Source: a bacterium (GTDB taxonomy: Bacteria; Zhuqueibacterota; Zhuqueibacteria; Residuimicrobiales; Krinioviventaceae). Taken from it: a stretch of 64,000 nt of DNA. Of this stretch, positions 39,101 through 46,861 are shown in pieces. The translations under genes and the position numbers were made by a program. The stretch lies in contig JAKQIY010000041.1 of the NCBI GenBank assembly GCA_029561455.1, positions 186,001 to 250,000 of the forward strand, in the 5' to 3' direction. The number at the start of each line of letters is the position of its first letter. Position 1 is the stretch's first letter. The notes beneath the pieces were generated by a model. It was not told where the DNA came from. It worked only from the letters and a program-made list of their open reading frames with translations, and did not search any database.

Positions 39101-40169
39101 AGTTCATTTACCGGCCAATTACACTTCTGCCGATTCGGTAAAACGCGGCACAATTACCGATGGCTTGGTCGATTCCCTGGTGTGGAAGATCAAAGCGCCC
39201 AAAACCTATAATTCCAGCCTGGATATTATCAGTTTTACATTGATCGATCCGCCGAATGATCAGTATGCCCATGCCGATGCGGCGGTGTACAACCAGCAGG
39301 TTACAGTAAAAATTCAACTGGAAACCGGTAAGTTGATCGTTGAAAACTATCCGGTTCGCAATAATAATGTGGTATTAAAAGGCGGCGTCAATGTGCCGGT
39401 CATGGGCCTGGTGTTCCGTAATAAAGATATTTCCAGTATCGCCAACAGCCACGTTACCAAAATGTTCTTTACCTTCAAGAACCGGGAAGGCGAGAGAATC
39501 GACCCGGCAACAGTGGTCGGCCGGATTACCGCGGTTAAACATTCCAATTACGCGACCATTTATGCATCCCGGAGCGCCGCAAATTTCGCTACGACCGATA
39601 AACCCGGGCAGATCATGCTTAATTTCAATGAAGCCGGCTCGCAACTGATAACTGTTCAAAACACGGAACGCGATACGGTTGATATCGTAGTCGATATTCT
39701 CAATATGGAAACTACAGATTTCAAGATAACCCTGTCCGACAGCTTGCCGGTCGTGGCGGTAGACGACAATAACCAATTGCTCGACCTGGCAAATGCCAAT
39801 GGCGACCCCATGAGCTATGTCGATATTGAATCGAGCCTGGCCGTGATTGTTGAAAAAGAAGCTGTCAAGTCATTTTATAATTATCCCAATCCGTTTGGCC
39901 GCAGCGACAAGCCGACCACGAGTTTTATTTATTATCTCGAAGCCGATTCCGACATTAAATTGCAAATCTTTACGCTGACCGGTGACCTGGTAAGGCAATG
40001 GGATTTCACCAAAACCGACCCGGAAGGCGCCGCCGGTTTGCACCAGGGTGAAATATCCTGGGATGGTCGCAACGGCAAGGAGCAGCTGGTGATGAACGGC
40101 GTGTATCTGGCGTATTTGTCAATTTCAGGCGGCAAAACGGCGACAACAAAAATAGCGGTTGTAAAATAA
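30150..40169 (+). CDS. Giant modular surface protein (about 3339 aa) with T9SS-like C-terminus
   Basis: An exported protein with signal peptide ending near VPAFA. ATG 30150 is chosen; GTG 30138 and ATG 30177 are alternatives. After the first domain (to about 165) come three related units of about 200 aa (about 170-795) with Ig/invasin-like motifs such as FSVSPTPNVVAGAALRL and VTAIDVFGNTKTNYSG. At least a dozen CARDB-like units follow, one every 120-130 aa, each opening with a hydrophobic strand and a TVTxGQxxPW-type motif (for example ASQTTVTRGQTSPWYV). Later Ig-like units lead to FYNYPNPFG (about 3242) and a FlgD/T9SS type A-like end (LKLQIFTLTGDLVRQW-like, GVYLAYLSI). No enzyme motif is seen. 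An adhesin or sheath protein is likely. The PorV-like gene follows after 15 bp. Confidence 0.85.
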   Translation: MIKGVILHKMKMIYVAALLLLAAVPAFALPLTNITIVPDDETYGEQAVYSFTFTLATPLPRDGKIAFTFPSQFNLVYLSQVSSTTPLFGGFTDSPRIENDGLGNQEVKVDRDGSGEDKPVGTIINIRLGMITNPLSPSAIDNITIETRTTGGVSLDQGSAHVDLDGPIVSFTLSNPAGIVAGTPFNLSVSNAVDGNGDPASGVIRVAATSGGGEAPNGQDAVLQDITVTNGSGTASQTMYKAETGVVLTGTLSTNSSVTDATTAFTVSPAALNEFTLSNVPASITAGSTFNAVQVTALDDYENIVTGYNGSVWFSTTATSYTLPNLQSSPYTFVPATDQGRHTFNGFILRTAGNQTITVTNGSLPTTSGVIQVNAGPLASYNFTANPTPNVTAGVSVRLTVSNAFDAAGNALSVPINVSFVDGGLHASPGGQTPALSPVINLVNGTGYTDVILFNRENNLQIQATYGSLAARVVTLNVAPGNLSRFTISGYPATTVSGAAFTNPIVVTAIDVFGNTKTNYSGTMRFGSSDANASYPTTPALVSGTGSFAGSGFTLRTIGNQQLTVRDLDTDIISSSDAIQVTAGALIDFIFSVSPTPNVVAGAALRLTITNAVDAGGNPMSIPINLSFVDGGAHSSPNGQTPVLPPVLNVSNGTGYTDIVLYNSESVQIRAQSGGITETQTINVVPGVIDRFGITGYPATTMSGSVFPAPVVVTAYDVYGNQKTNYTGAVRFSAAADPLAILPGDALLPLGTQTFNGNSFILNTIGNQQITVADLSGSGVTTSTNYIQVQNPAIEITGITASQPTVTINQSTSWTIQVGVRNSSASTVTLSSNQANTYIKFMRGANDYTSQYTISDPTGTFVVTAGNTTTLTYTITQTGFTPGVLDIFARVATTTGGYTNSMVDEVYGGIEVQNPESLQIVSITPSQSTVTSGDNTHPWQTVVAVKNNGGSAVQLNFNTSSLNSAAITSYQKPAAFQDGSTSLAANETKNIIYTITQNAPTTGLYNITATLAYTLTNTGENKSNPASGSGSVTVQTPSNLDITSITLSQPSVNRSSVAPWTITVGVRNTGGASVDLDLSQANTWVRMYNGATLITGFTLVSPTELEDAGTTTLAGGVADALVFQVTQTTSSTGTFSVLARVSGTEPNRALAVSDQTAAGDGISTTVQVQYASVISYVQESVQPTTVFPGKAVEFVVTVTNTGGATLNLNTTQTTISFNDASQGGTNNFSAALDAAYNTSIPTGTTELHFLSKNVPSAFKTGSYAPQVTLNGSENGESKVQQLNLSPDVVRVGAPGDLAINAITSSATTVSKGQTNPWYVDIDVTNHDVSTMRLQSVALTFNYNTQNVTSKFTITYPNIFTTSGNNTLASGASDRLRVTITGVANDAPGGLVLISAEVNTVDQNDTQRTFSDQLFNAAQVTCQSRSDVQINNIYASQTTVTRGQTSPWYVYVKMKNNGESRVRLRSGSYLSFSRDNSYFTVTSPTVFLGSNNAELAGGATDSVRFTITQVNPAIALGNFTLVGTILYEEINTLAQLSKQSSYISARIQENAAIRLDALQTSLKSGSAVNVNQEFYIKAQVTNPRVNTGDMVKQVTLNFSSTAGFTFPNGSTLVMNNIDAGQSQVSATGILVRATNLANVQDVITANISAAVARNTNASADVLSPIDNNIEFTTQNPANFVLERVIAQEDTIVSGTLAPWTIKVAIANTGQGALLLKRPQDSDVTINREGYIIKAPTVWSDSLLTGGERDTLVYTVTNTPSASGIFTITATIQASDYNDATIEPEAKIGQAQVFFTQTSAVGITMTYMDPASPNVDAEGIGHVNVGQQFQVRVRIENKAAQALDSVRVKINGTGALASGEIVITNVGLGEEKEGLFTITAGNTQNLLGETLTAAIVHAWGQDGTQSKIAPPQDNTVVIKVYNPARLQIISTRNLGANPAKRVSQGQNFPVEVQVFNPGSEAAKECRVTLAASNVQLATVLESPVTIPGTIAGGDTGIALFNVKAGNSPATGQVNLYAALHDAKGVNSNQTPQFLAAGDSDTTFAILERGAQLAITSVDADVENNEIVANYSQNPWNLNIEIRNNGDASVEIINPSAQDIKVKVDGVPDNTYDIRPPVKLKHSGDLILRAGQTDTLAYSIAENGEIAGNAVFTALVHGRDINIGAASSITVTDSTEVYVISEAVVQIVETTINSNAHDAEGKGLVNRGQQFTVQVLVRTGQLLGVDSVYVELTSNGNSMTGARQAFIKNINRDSEVTASFTMTADSNWPESLGEKEELFSARVVSALSQNSQLPARIRPPDKEANARAYLRIQKPASISLDLQFTNPLDSVVTLNQEINVVAVVTNNGKAQTEFGLVELTPPDGFQVKTTGGLFTTQPLQQQFNLGDGELSRSIPFILKAPAVNSSRKKIRAAMVQIPLDRNSQTLAAVTQRADSIYARTSSSSLTIYSFDIQKPQGAKDYTLSTNQALTLQAIIISTPNLQDRKVTLQFPDNLPGDVAYVLNNSPAEVEVTDSPDTITWQINAPSEKFTGVHKFYLEAGALEAGKAITSVDSVTINQVVERANIGIEFFEAVNEAGSIKYEREAHFSKDQSNITLRARIKNQGEAQITGTGKVRLDLDESGLTLTSQYTGLLEQSFNQETQDIVWVVNAGSLSKDGKEITVTITQTPVDENTNEAAKTVEDAGKGSMRVYISDQGKVRVLNDQAEITYPTGAIDNIVSTEQQFTVKAVINSENVDPNRITAWLEAPDYFLVTQRIQSVPLGFNREVTWNVTAPSEPSLFSDTLLVKVSGYDINSGLADTHQSKILQVTTRQKTAYIIEPKITYPDSFQESVSTSQAFSLTGTILHTGAPYLKSDSFIVSISSPKEFTRLDNKQQVYRWSQFSAGQHPTWRFTAPSTKPAGIEFSNFTVSLLEVPRDENSYQKGQVREDSVTHKISVVDRALVKFDAYLLGQFAADTGSVRLGSEFNVVLKLTNLGFARFIDNYQIKVHLPANYTSADSVKRGTITDGLVDSLVWKIKAPKTYNSSLDIISFTLIDPPNDQYAHADAAVYNQQVTVKIQLETGKLIVENYPVRNNNVVLKGGVNVPVMGLVFRNKDISSIANSHVTKMFFTFKNREGERIDPATVVGRITAVKHSNYATIYASRSAANFATTDKPGQIMLNFNEAGSQLITVQNTERDTVDIVVDILNMETTDFKITLSDSLPVVAVDDNNQLLDLANANGDPMSYVDIESSLAVIVEKEAVKSFYNYPNPFGRSDKPTTSFIYYLEADSDIKLQIFTLTGDLVRQWDFTKTDPEGAAGLHQGEISWDGRNGKEQLVMNGVYLAYLSISGGKTATTKIAVVK
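30658..32530 (+). repeat. Three tandem units of about 200 codons inside the giant gene
   Basis: Units start near 30658, 31296 and 31920. The last two are closest at protein level: NPTPNVTAG/SPTPNVVAG, SFVDGGLHASPGGQTP/SFVDGGAHSSPNGQTP, NGTGYTDV/NGTGYTDI, ISGYPATTVSG/ITGYPATTMSG. The first is more divergent. This is a product of internal duplication. Confidence 0.75.
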
Positions 40170-40184
40170 CAGGTAATATGGATT

Positions 40185-42215
40185 ATGTGCAGAATTAAAA
40201 TAGAGAGTAAGGCTGTGAATAGATCAATTCAAATACCGGTATTAACATTTTTCATACTCGCACTGCTTTGTCTGGCGGGAAATGCCCCGGCCCAGCAAGA
40301 AAACAATGATGGATACGGAGGTATAACGGATATTTTTGATTTTCCGGTCGGAGCGCGGGCTATGGCGCTGGGCGGCGCTTATGTTTCCGTAGTCGATGAT
40401 CCGTATGCCCTGTACTGGAATCCGGCGGCTTTGGAAAATGTCGAACGGATCGGCATTGGCATTTACCATACCAACCTGCCTTCGTTAACGAATTATGATT
40501 ATTTTTCGTTCCTGTATCCCAGTCTCACCTTTGGCACCATATCCGCCGGAATTTTGCGAATAGGCACGAGTGATATACATAATGTAGATGATATCGGATC
40601 GATCACCGGCGAAACCAATTTCAGCAAAACATTATTCATGTTCGGTTACGGATTCCGGCCGCGGCCGTGGTTCTATATGGGAACCAATTTTAAAATTGAA
40701 CGCACCAGCCTGCCTAACTATGAAAACGCCGGCAACCTCACCGAATCGGCGCTGGGCGCCGACCTGGGTATTTTAATTAAACCCTCCAGTCAAAGCGGGT
40801 TTTTTCATGGTTTTGCCATCGGTATGAATATTCAAAACTTTTTACAACGTTCGCAGCGGGCTTTTACAGTTCAGGATAAAACCCCGCGCAATTATTTGTT
40901 TGGCCTGTCGAAAACATTTGGCAACGACCTAGGTAACAATCATTTCCTTTTCGCCTATCAAATGGATATTAACCAGGAAAACGAAACCGTACCCAATTAT
41001 TATCATTTTGGTTTTGAATACGATTTTAAAAAGACATTGTTTTTGAGAACAGGATATGATTATCGCGGTGAGCAGGGCGATGGGGATAACGGAAAAATGA
41101 CCTACGGTATGGGTGTGGGAATGTTTGGCGTGCAGCTCGATTATTCCTACTGGACGCCGCGTTACGACGCCCTCAGCGGCAGCCACCGCATTTCCCTGGT
41201 TTATAATATCGGCAAAACCCGCAAGGAAAGAATGGATCAACTGCAGGCAGCCGAACTGGAACGCATCAATGAACAGGTGAGACAGCAGCAGCTCTATGAA
41301 CGGCGGGAAACCATTATTAAAGGCCAGGAACAGGCGCAACTGTTTTATGATAACGGCGATTACCCCCGCGCTTATACGGCTATCAACCGCGTGCTGGCCC
41401 TGGACGAGACCGGCAGAGATACGGAATTTACCAAAGCCCGAAGTTTGTTAAATGATATAAATACTGCTATTGAAAAACAACGTGAAGCTGAATTAGATAA
41501 AAAGATCAGCCGTACCCAGGAAGAAGCTGAATTAAAACGTAAAGAACAGCTTATCCGCGAGCATTATGATAAAGCCATGGCTTATTTTGAAACCGAGGAT
41601 TATACGGATGCTATGCGTGAATGCGACCAGGCTTTACAAATTGATCCCAACAGCGCTTTGATCCTCGACCTGCGTAAAACAGTAGATGAGGACCTGCGCA
41701 AAAAGATCAGTACGCTGGTAATCCGCGCCAGATCTTTGGAAACCAGCGGCCGGCAATATGAATCCATACAATTATACAACCAGGCGCGCCAGCTGGCCAA
41801 AGGCAATGAACAATTTCAGGGTATGATCTCCGGTCAGCTCAATAAACTGGAACGCAACCTGAACCGGGATGAAACCATACGCAGCGCGGTTATATATGAA
41901 AATGATCAGAACTGGGCCAAAGCCGCCGAATTATACAAAGAAGCGCTGAAATTCGATCCGAAAAATGAATCGTTACAGCAAAAATATAATGATATGTTCG
42001 CCCGCGCCAATGCCACTTCGGGCATGTTAACCGGCAAGGCAAAAGAATTGTATTCTCTTGGTTATAAAGCGTTTAATAACGGTGATTACGACGAGGCATT
42101 GAGATATTACGAACAGGCACGTGAATTGCAACCTTTGAACAAAACCTTGCTCCGCGCTATTGATGTGGCTAAGGAACGAAAACAAGCCAGACAATCGGCG
42201 GGTTCGGGCAAATAG
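40185..42215 (+). CDS. PorV/PorQ-like outer-membrane protein fused to TPR domain
   Basis: A protein of about 676 aa (ATG 40185; GTG 40215 would give a cleaner signal peptide). The mature N-terminal half (about residues 45-340) is a PorV-like beta-barrel: FDFPVGARAMALGGAYVSV, YALYWNPAALENV, and repeated amphipathic strands ending HRISLVYNIG. PorV shuttles type IX cargo across the outer membrane. From about 345 on come charged coiled coil and TPRs (GDYPRAYTAINRVLALD, EDYTDAMRECDQALQIDP, QNWAKAAELYKEALKFDP, GDYDEALRYYEQARELQP). A barrel of this family normally ends without such a tail. It sits between the giant protein and the membrane phosphatase in one operon. Confidence 0.82.
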   Translation: MCRIKIESKAVNRSIQIPVLTFFILALLCLAGNAPAQQENNDGYGGITDIFDFPVGARAMALGGAYVSVVDDPYALYWNPAALENVERIGIGIYHTNLPSLTNYDYFSFLYPSLTFGTISAGILRIGTSDIHNVDDIGSITGETNFSKTLFMFGYGFRPRPWFYMGTNFKIERTSLPNYENAGNLTESALGADLGILIKPSSQSGFFHGFAIGMNIQNFLQRSQRAFTVQDKTPRNYLFGLSKTFGNDLGNNHFLFAYQMDINQENETVPNYYHFGFEYDFKKTLFLRTGYDYRGEQGDGDNGKMTYGMGVGMFGVQLDYSYWTPRYDALSGSHRISLVYNIGKTRKERMDQLQAAELERINEQVRQQQLYERRETIIKGQEQAQLFYDNGDYPRAYTAINRVLALDETGRDTEFTKARSLLNDINTAIEKQREAELDKKISRTQEEAELKRKEQLIREHYDKAMAYFETEDYTDAMRECDQALQIDPNSALILDLRKTVDEDLRKKISTLVIRARSLETSGRQYESIQLYNQARQLAKGNEQFQGMISGQLNKLERNLNRDETIRSAVIYENDQNWAKAAELYKEALKFDPKNESLQQKYNDMFARANATSGMLTGKAKELYSLGYKAFNNGDYDEALRYYEQARELQPLNKTLLRAIDVAKERKQARQSAGSGK

Positions 42216-42228
42216 AAAAGGACGAGCT

Positions 42229-45200
42229 TTGTTTAAAAGCGCTATAAAAGAACAGTTGCAGGTTCCTGCTGATGTCGATCACCTTGGGCATCTGCGGGAC
42301 TTTGTTACCCGGATAGGGAAAAAGCATGGTTTTTCGGAACGCAGCGTTAATGCTTTCAAATTATCCATTGATGAAGCTGCAACCAATATAATCAAACATG
42401 CCTACCGGGATTGGGATGGCGATATTATCATTCGCGCCCTGGTTCGCAAGAACAGCCTGACCTTTATTCTGATCGATAAAGGCAAGTATTTTGATCCCCG
42501 CCAGGTTAAAGACCCGGATTTGAAAAAGTATGTCGATATAGGTAAAAAGGGGGGGTTGGGCATTTTTATGATGCGTCGCCTGCTGGATCGCATCGATTAC
42601 CGTAAAACCGAAGTCGGTAATGAATTATGGCTGACCAAAAACCGCGAAGAAAAGAAACGGGGAAAAATATCCGTAGCCGCAATACCCATCGGCATGAAGG
42701 CCCGTTACTGGCTGATCAGCATGGCCTTTTTTACAGCGCTGATGGTAATGACTTTTATGTACTTTTTTTTAAAACAAGATGATAAAGTTTTATCGGAATA
42801 TATTGAGAACGGCAAAAGGGCTTGTTCCGTTCTGGCCAATGATATTGCTAAAAATTTAACGGATACGAATGATATTAATGATGAAGTATTGAATGAGTTG
42901 ATCACAAACGGCAGCCAGGACCTGGTGGTTTTAAATAAAGCCAACACTTCCGTCAATACGCTATTAAAATCTGAACATAGCGATATTTTATTTAATGCTC
43001 TTGTTATAGATAATATACAGAATATTTTGGCCATTGCGTACGAAGATTCGTTTTACCGGGTGCTGGGAAATTATGAAGTGCCCGGCAAAAAAAAGAAAAT
43101 TCAGGAAAATGTTTACCAGTATCGCCTCAAATCCGGCGCCGGTGTTATCGACGTCGAATGGCCGGTGCAGGATGACAGCGGCAGAACCCTGTGTACCAGC
43201 CATTTTTTAATGGATTATAACAAGATCAGTAAAGATACGACCGCCGCCCGTAGTAATTATTTACGGTTATTGCTACTGATCTGGATACTGGTAGCCGCCA
43301 GTTTGTTCCTGCTTATTTACCTGCTGATGAACCCGTTCCGGCGTTTGCAGGAATGGGTCAAGGACCTGGGCCAGCCGGGGATTGCGGAAGAACTGGATAT
43401 CGACACGTCAACCGAAGTGGGAGAAATAGCCAAGGCATTCAGCGATATTACCATGAAACTGCGCGATTCCCAGGCTAACCAGGTGGAGCAGGAGCGTTTG
43501 CAAAAAGAAATGCAGGTGGCCCAGGAGATTCAACAAACCCTGTTGCCCGCCAATGTCCCCGAAGTGGAAGGCTATGAAATTGCCTCATATTATGCCGCCG
43601 CCAAAGAAGTGGGCGGCGATTATTTTGATTTTGTCGAAGTCGATAGCGATACCCTGGGCATTGTTGTTGCCGATGTATCCGGCAAGGGAGTGCCGGGCTC
43701 CCTGGTAATGACCATGATCCGCACGGCACTGCGCACCGAAGCGCGAGGCATCAAAGACGCCGCCGAAGTGCTGACCCGTGTCAATGACTTTGTTGTTAAC
43801 GATATGAAAAAGGGAATGTTTGTAACCCTCTTTTATGTAATTATCGATTCTAAAAAGCGGCGGATCAATTTTGCCAGCGCCGGTCACAACCCGATGATCT
43901 TGTACCGACCCAGTCAGCAAAAGACCTATTATTTGAATCCGCGCGGGTTTCCTATTGGCATCTCGCTGCCGGAGAAGGATTTATTCAAGCGTTCTCTGCA
44001 ATCGGACACCCTGGCATTAGCAGAAGATGATATATTACTGGTCTATACCGACGGCATTACCGAAGCTATGAATGCCCGGCGGGAAATGTTCGGCGAAGAG
44101 CGGTTTTTAAATGTCATTCGGGATTCCGGCACATTAAAGGCTGAAGAATTTATTGAAAAGCTACAAAAAGAAATCAATTCTTTTACCGAAGGCAGTCCGC
44201 AAAATGATGACATCACCCTGGTCGCGATCAAGGAACAAACCTCGGTTGAAAAAATTGAGTTGAAACGGGCAAAGAATGTTTTTAACCATATCCAGCAGGG
44301 TATGCCGCTTAAAGAGGCCTGTAAACTGGAGAGAATTTCAACTTATTCTTATTATCATAAATATAAAGAAAAGTTTGAAAAAGAAGGCCTGGAGAGCTAT
44401 GTTATCGAACAGCCGTCCGAAGATCTGGAATTCAAACATCTCAGTATTGAGGAGAAAGCCAAAATATTTGATGTAATCCGGCGTTTTCCGGATTATGGTG
44501 CCAAACGCATCAGTGAAGAATTAAACACAGAACATTATAATTTTACGGTCATATCTCCCGCCCGAATTTATGATGAACTGGTCAATTCCCGGTTGAATAC
44601 CAAAAAACTCAGGGATGCTTTTGTATTACGTGGAACCAGGAAAAAACGCTTAAAAACCCCCGGCACTCCGCTGCTGACTATTGACGGTCAGGTCATTGTT
44701 GATAAACAACACTATATAGAATCAACTCCCGAGCCGAAAGCAGAGAAACCTGCGGAGCCGGCGCCAATAAATGAACAAATAGCCGAAACCCAACCTGTCA
44801 AAAAATCTTTACGTTTTCGGGTTAAAAAACAGGAAAAAGAAGCGCCGCCGGAAATTCAGGAACCGGCATTTGCAGCAGAAGAACTTGACGAGCAAGAAAT
44901 TCCTTCAAGTGTCCGTTCGCTGGTTACTCATGAGGAACAGGACAAGGTAGTAGACACCCTGGCGTTAATGGAAGAAACACCAGAAGCCCCGGTTACAAAG
45001 ACTCCGCAAATAGAAACGCCGGGACCGCAATCCAGCGAAGCGGCAGGAATATATGACCTGGAAGCGGTTATAGACGCCGATGCGTTTACCGATTTATTGT
45101 TTAATGAAGATAAGGTACTGCAAACCGGTTTGAGTCCGATTGCAGATACCGTTACGGAAATTGATACCCCGGAATTTAATGTACTAGACCAAATAGCAGA

Positions 45201-46605
45201 ACCACAGGTAGTGGAACCGGACAGTGAATACCCGAAAGCGATGAATGAACAGGAAGAACCGGAACTACAAACACTCAGCGAAAAAGCGGTTAGTGCAGCT
45301 CCGGAAGATACCCTGCAAGATCTTTCTTCCGCTGTGGCAATTGAGGATATCCCTGCCGAAAAGGAAGAAGAATTTATAGATTATTTAGAACTGGATTTCT
45401 CCCATAAAGAACCATTGAAAATGGAACACTATTCTCAGCCCGCCGAAACGATAAGTGACCGGGAAGAACCGATTGTTCCTGCTGCCGAACCGTATATAAA
45501 GGAAGACGACGATCTGTTTGCTTTTGATGAGCTTACTTTTGCCGGAACCGAAGAAAAAATCGAGCTTCCTGATGAACCGGCTCCAATCCAGGCGGTTATA
45601 CAAAAAGATGATATAAAAACAGATTTTTCTGTTTTCGAAGAAATTGAAGAACCTGCTCAAAGTGAAACTCTGGCTGAACAAGAGGCCATTGACGATTCTA
45701 TTGACGACATGGACCTGGTTGGTACAAAAACCAAATTCCGCCTCATCGAAGAGGAAGAAATCGAACTTGCTGATATTATGAATACCAGCGGGGATATGAT
45801 TCAGATATCCGAAGCGGATGCCAAAATGGCTTTTAGCGATGAAGATATTGAAGATATTAATGTAATTTCCGAAACCGGTTTGTACGAGTCTCCTGCCAAT
45901 AACCCGGAACCGTTTACCGAGTTTGTCAGCCTGGATCAGGTCGGCAAAGAACCGGTCAATCGCATTTCCGGTTCCAAGGGGGAAGCAAAACCCTTAGAAC
46001 TGGTCAATGAACAATTTGATTTTTCAATTCCGTTTGATGATATCTGGGAAATCAAGGAAGTACATACCGGACAAACAATAACCGATACGTTAGAATTTCT
46101 GGATCAGGACAAGTTATCGTTTGAAGAATTGATCGATATGGTTGGTGGACAAAAACGGGAATCGGATAACCGGCAGCCGGCGCCCAAAGGACAAAGCGCA
46201 TCACTTCCCAAACCTGACATCAATCAACAAAAAGAAACCTTGTTACGGGACAAGTTAATTACCCGTGCAGTCAAACTCTATAGCAAAGAAAATTATAATG
46301 AAGCAATCAAGATATTCTGTAATTTACTGGCAGCATATCCGAATGATGTTTCTATACATGGCTATTTGGGAAATGCTTATTTCCGTAACAAAAATTATCC
46401 CCAGGCAATCATAGAATACGAAACAGTTTTAAAACTGGACTCTTCCAATCCTCAGGCCTGTGAAAACCTTGGCGTTGTTTACGCAAATCAGGGAAATTTA
46501 AGTAAAGCTATAGAGCAATGGGAAAAATTGCTATCATTAACACCAGATCGCGAAGATATAAATAAAAGTATTAAAAGAGCTAAAAAGTATCTTGTTAAAA
46601 GTTAG
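42229..46605 (+). CDS. Membrane partner-switch protein: RsbW-like kinase, RsbU-like phosphatase, winged helix and TPR
   Basis: 1458 aa from TTG 42229, with AAAGGA upstream and 13 bp after the PorV stop. Order: GHKL/RsbW ATPase (about 1-140: SIDEAATNIIKHAY, LIDKGKYFDP, GKKGGLGIFMMRRL), TM1 (about 158), an extracytoplasmic sensor region, TM2 (about 347), a HAMP-like stretch, coiled coil, then a SpoIIE/PP2C phosphatase (about 415-670: KEVGGDYFDF, VADVSGKGVPGSLVM, SAGHNPMILY, QNDDITLVAI). A winged-helix region like transposase-type HTHs follows (about 675-810: LKEACKLERISTYSYYHKYK, LSIEEKAKIFDVIRRFPDYG). Then come about 500 acidic, Pro/Glu-rich disordered residues and C-terminal TPRs (about 1337-1450). 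Likely it phosphorylates and dephosphorylates a STAS partner in response to an envelope signal. Confidence 0.85.
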   Translation: MFKSAIKEQLQVPADVDHLGHLRDFVTRIGKKHGFSERSVNAFKLSIDEAATNIIKHAYRDWDGDIIIRALVRKNSLTFILIDKGKYFDPRQVKDPDLKKYVDIGKKGGLGIFMMRRLLDRIDYRKTEVGNELWLTKNREEKKRGKISVAAIPIGMKARYWLISMAFFTALMVMTFMYFFLKQDDKVLSEYIENGKRACSVLANDIAKNLTDTNDINDEVLNELITNGSQDLVVLNKANTSVNTLLKSEHSDILFNALVIDNIQNILAIAYEDSFYRVLGNYEVPGKKKKIQENVYQYRLKSGAGVIDVEWPVQDDSGRTLCTSHFLMDYNKISKDTTAARSNYLRLLLLIWILVAASLFLLIYLLMNPFRRLQEWVKDLGQPGIAEELDIDTSTEVGEIAKAFSDITMKLRDSQANQVEQERLQKEMQVAQEIQQTLLPANVPEVEGYEIASYYAAAKEVGGDYFDFVEVDSDTLGIVVADVSGKGVPGSLVMTMIRTALRTEARGIKDAAEVLTRVNDFVVNDMKKGMFVTLFYVIIDSKKRRINFASAGHNPMILYRPSQQKTYYLNPRGFPIGISLPEKDLFKRSLQSDTLALAEDDILLVYTDGITEAMNARREMFGEERFLNVIRDSGTLKAEEFIEKLQKEINSFTEGSPQNDDITLVAIKEQTSVEKIELKRAKNVFNHIQQGMPLKEACKLERISTYSYYHKYKEKFEKEGLESYVIEQPSEDLEFKHLSIEEKAKIFDVIRRFPDYGAKRISEELNTEHYNFTVISPARIYDELVNSRLNTKKLRDAFVLRGTRKKRLKTPGTPLLTIDGQVIVDKQHYIESTPEPKAEKPAEPAPINEQIAETQPVKKSLRFRVKKQEKEAPPEIQEPAFAAEELDEQEIPSSVRSLVTHEEQDKVVDTLALMEETPEAPVTKTPQIETPGPQSSEAAGIYDLEAVIDADAFTDLLFNEDKVLQTGLSPIADTVTEIDTPEFNVLDQIAEPQVVEPDSEYPKAMNEQEEPELQTLSEKAVSAAPEDTLQDLSSAVAIEDIPAEKEEEFIDYLELDFSHKEPLKMEHYSQPAETISDREEPIVPAAEPYIKEDDDLFAFDELTFAGTEEKIELPDEPAPIQAVIQKDDIKTDFSVFEEIEEPAQSETLAEQEAIDDSIDDMDLVGTKTKFRLIEEEEIELADIMNTSGDMIQISEADAKMAFSDEDIEDINVISETGLYESPANNPEPFTEFVSLDQVGKEPVNRISGSKGEAKPLELVNEQFDFSIPFDDIWEIKEVHTGQTITDTLEFLDQDKLSFEELIDMVGGQKRESDNRQPAPKGQSASLPKPDINQQKETLLRDKLITRAVKLYSKENYNEAIKIFCNLLAAYPNDVSIHGYLGNAYFRNKNYPQAIIEYETVLKLDSSNPQACENLGVVYANQGNLSKAIEQWEKLLSLTPDREDINKSIKRAKKYLVKS

Positions 46606-46689
46606 CACAAAACAGTAACTCTGATAAACAGTAACCGGACAGGCATTTTATAAAAATGTCTGGAAAGGGAAAAAAAGGTTAAATTATTA

Positions 46690-46718
46690 TTGACATTTTT
46701 AGGATTAACCGCTATATT
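46690..46718 (+). promoter_or_regulatory. Sigma-70 promoter for the STAS gene
   Basis: TTGACA at 46690-46695, 17 bp, TATATT at 46713-46718, about 145 bp before the ATG. The STAS gene can thus be transcribed apart from the upstream operon. A stem CAGGCATTTT/AAAATGTCTG at 46640-46662, without a T run, lies between the two. Confidence 0.7.
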
Positions 46719-46861
46719 TTGCAATAAAAAATGGGATAAAAGTTGTTGTAATAGTAAAAAATTATTGACCTTAATGATCAAAGAATTGTTGATATAAACA
46801 GGTGTTGGTTTACGGTTCAAACCTGTTATAAAAACAAGATAATACGGAGAAAGTATTAAAA

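Noticed and set aside
30531-39776. Long minus-strand open frames (up to about 320 codons) opposite the giant gene
   Set aside because: They mirror the GC-rich repetitive codons of the plus-strand gene; there is no signal, start context or family motif.
46640-46662. Terminator between the kinase-phosphatase and STAS genes
   Set aside because: A good stem exists but no T run follows on either strand, so it is noted only as a hairpin.
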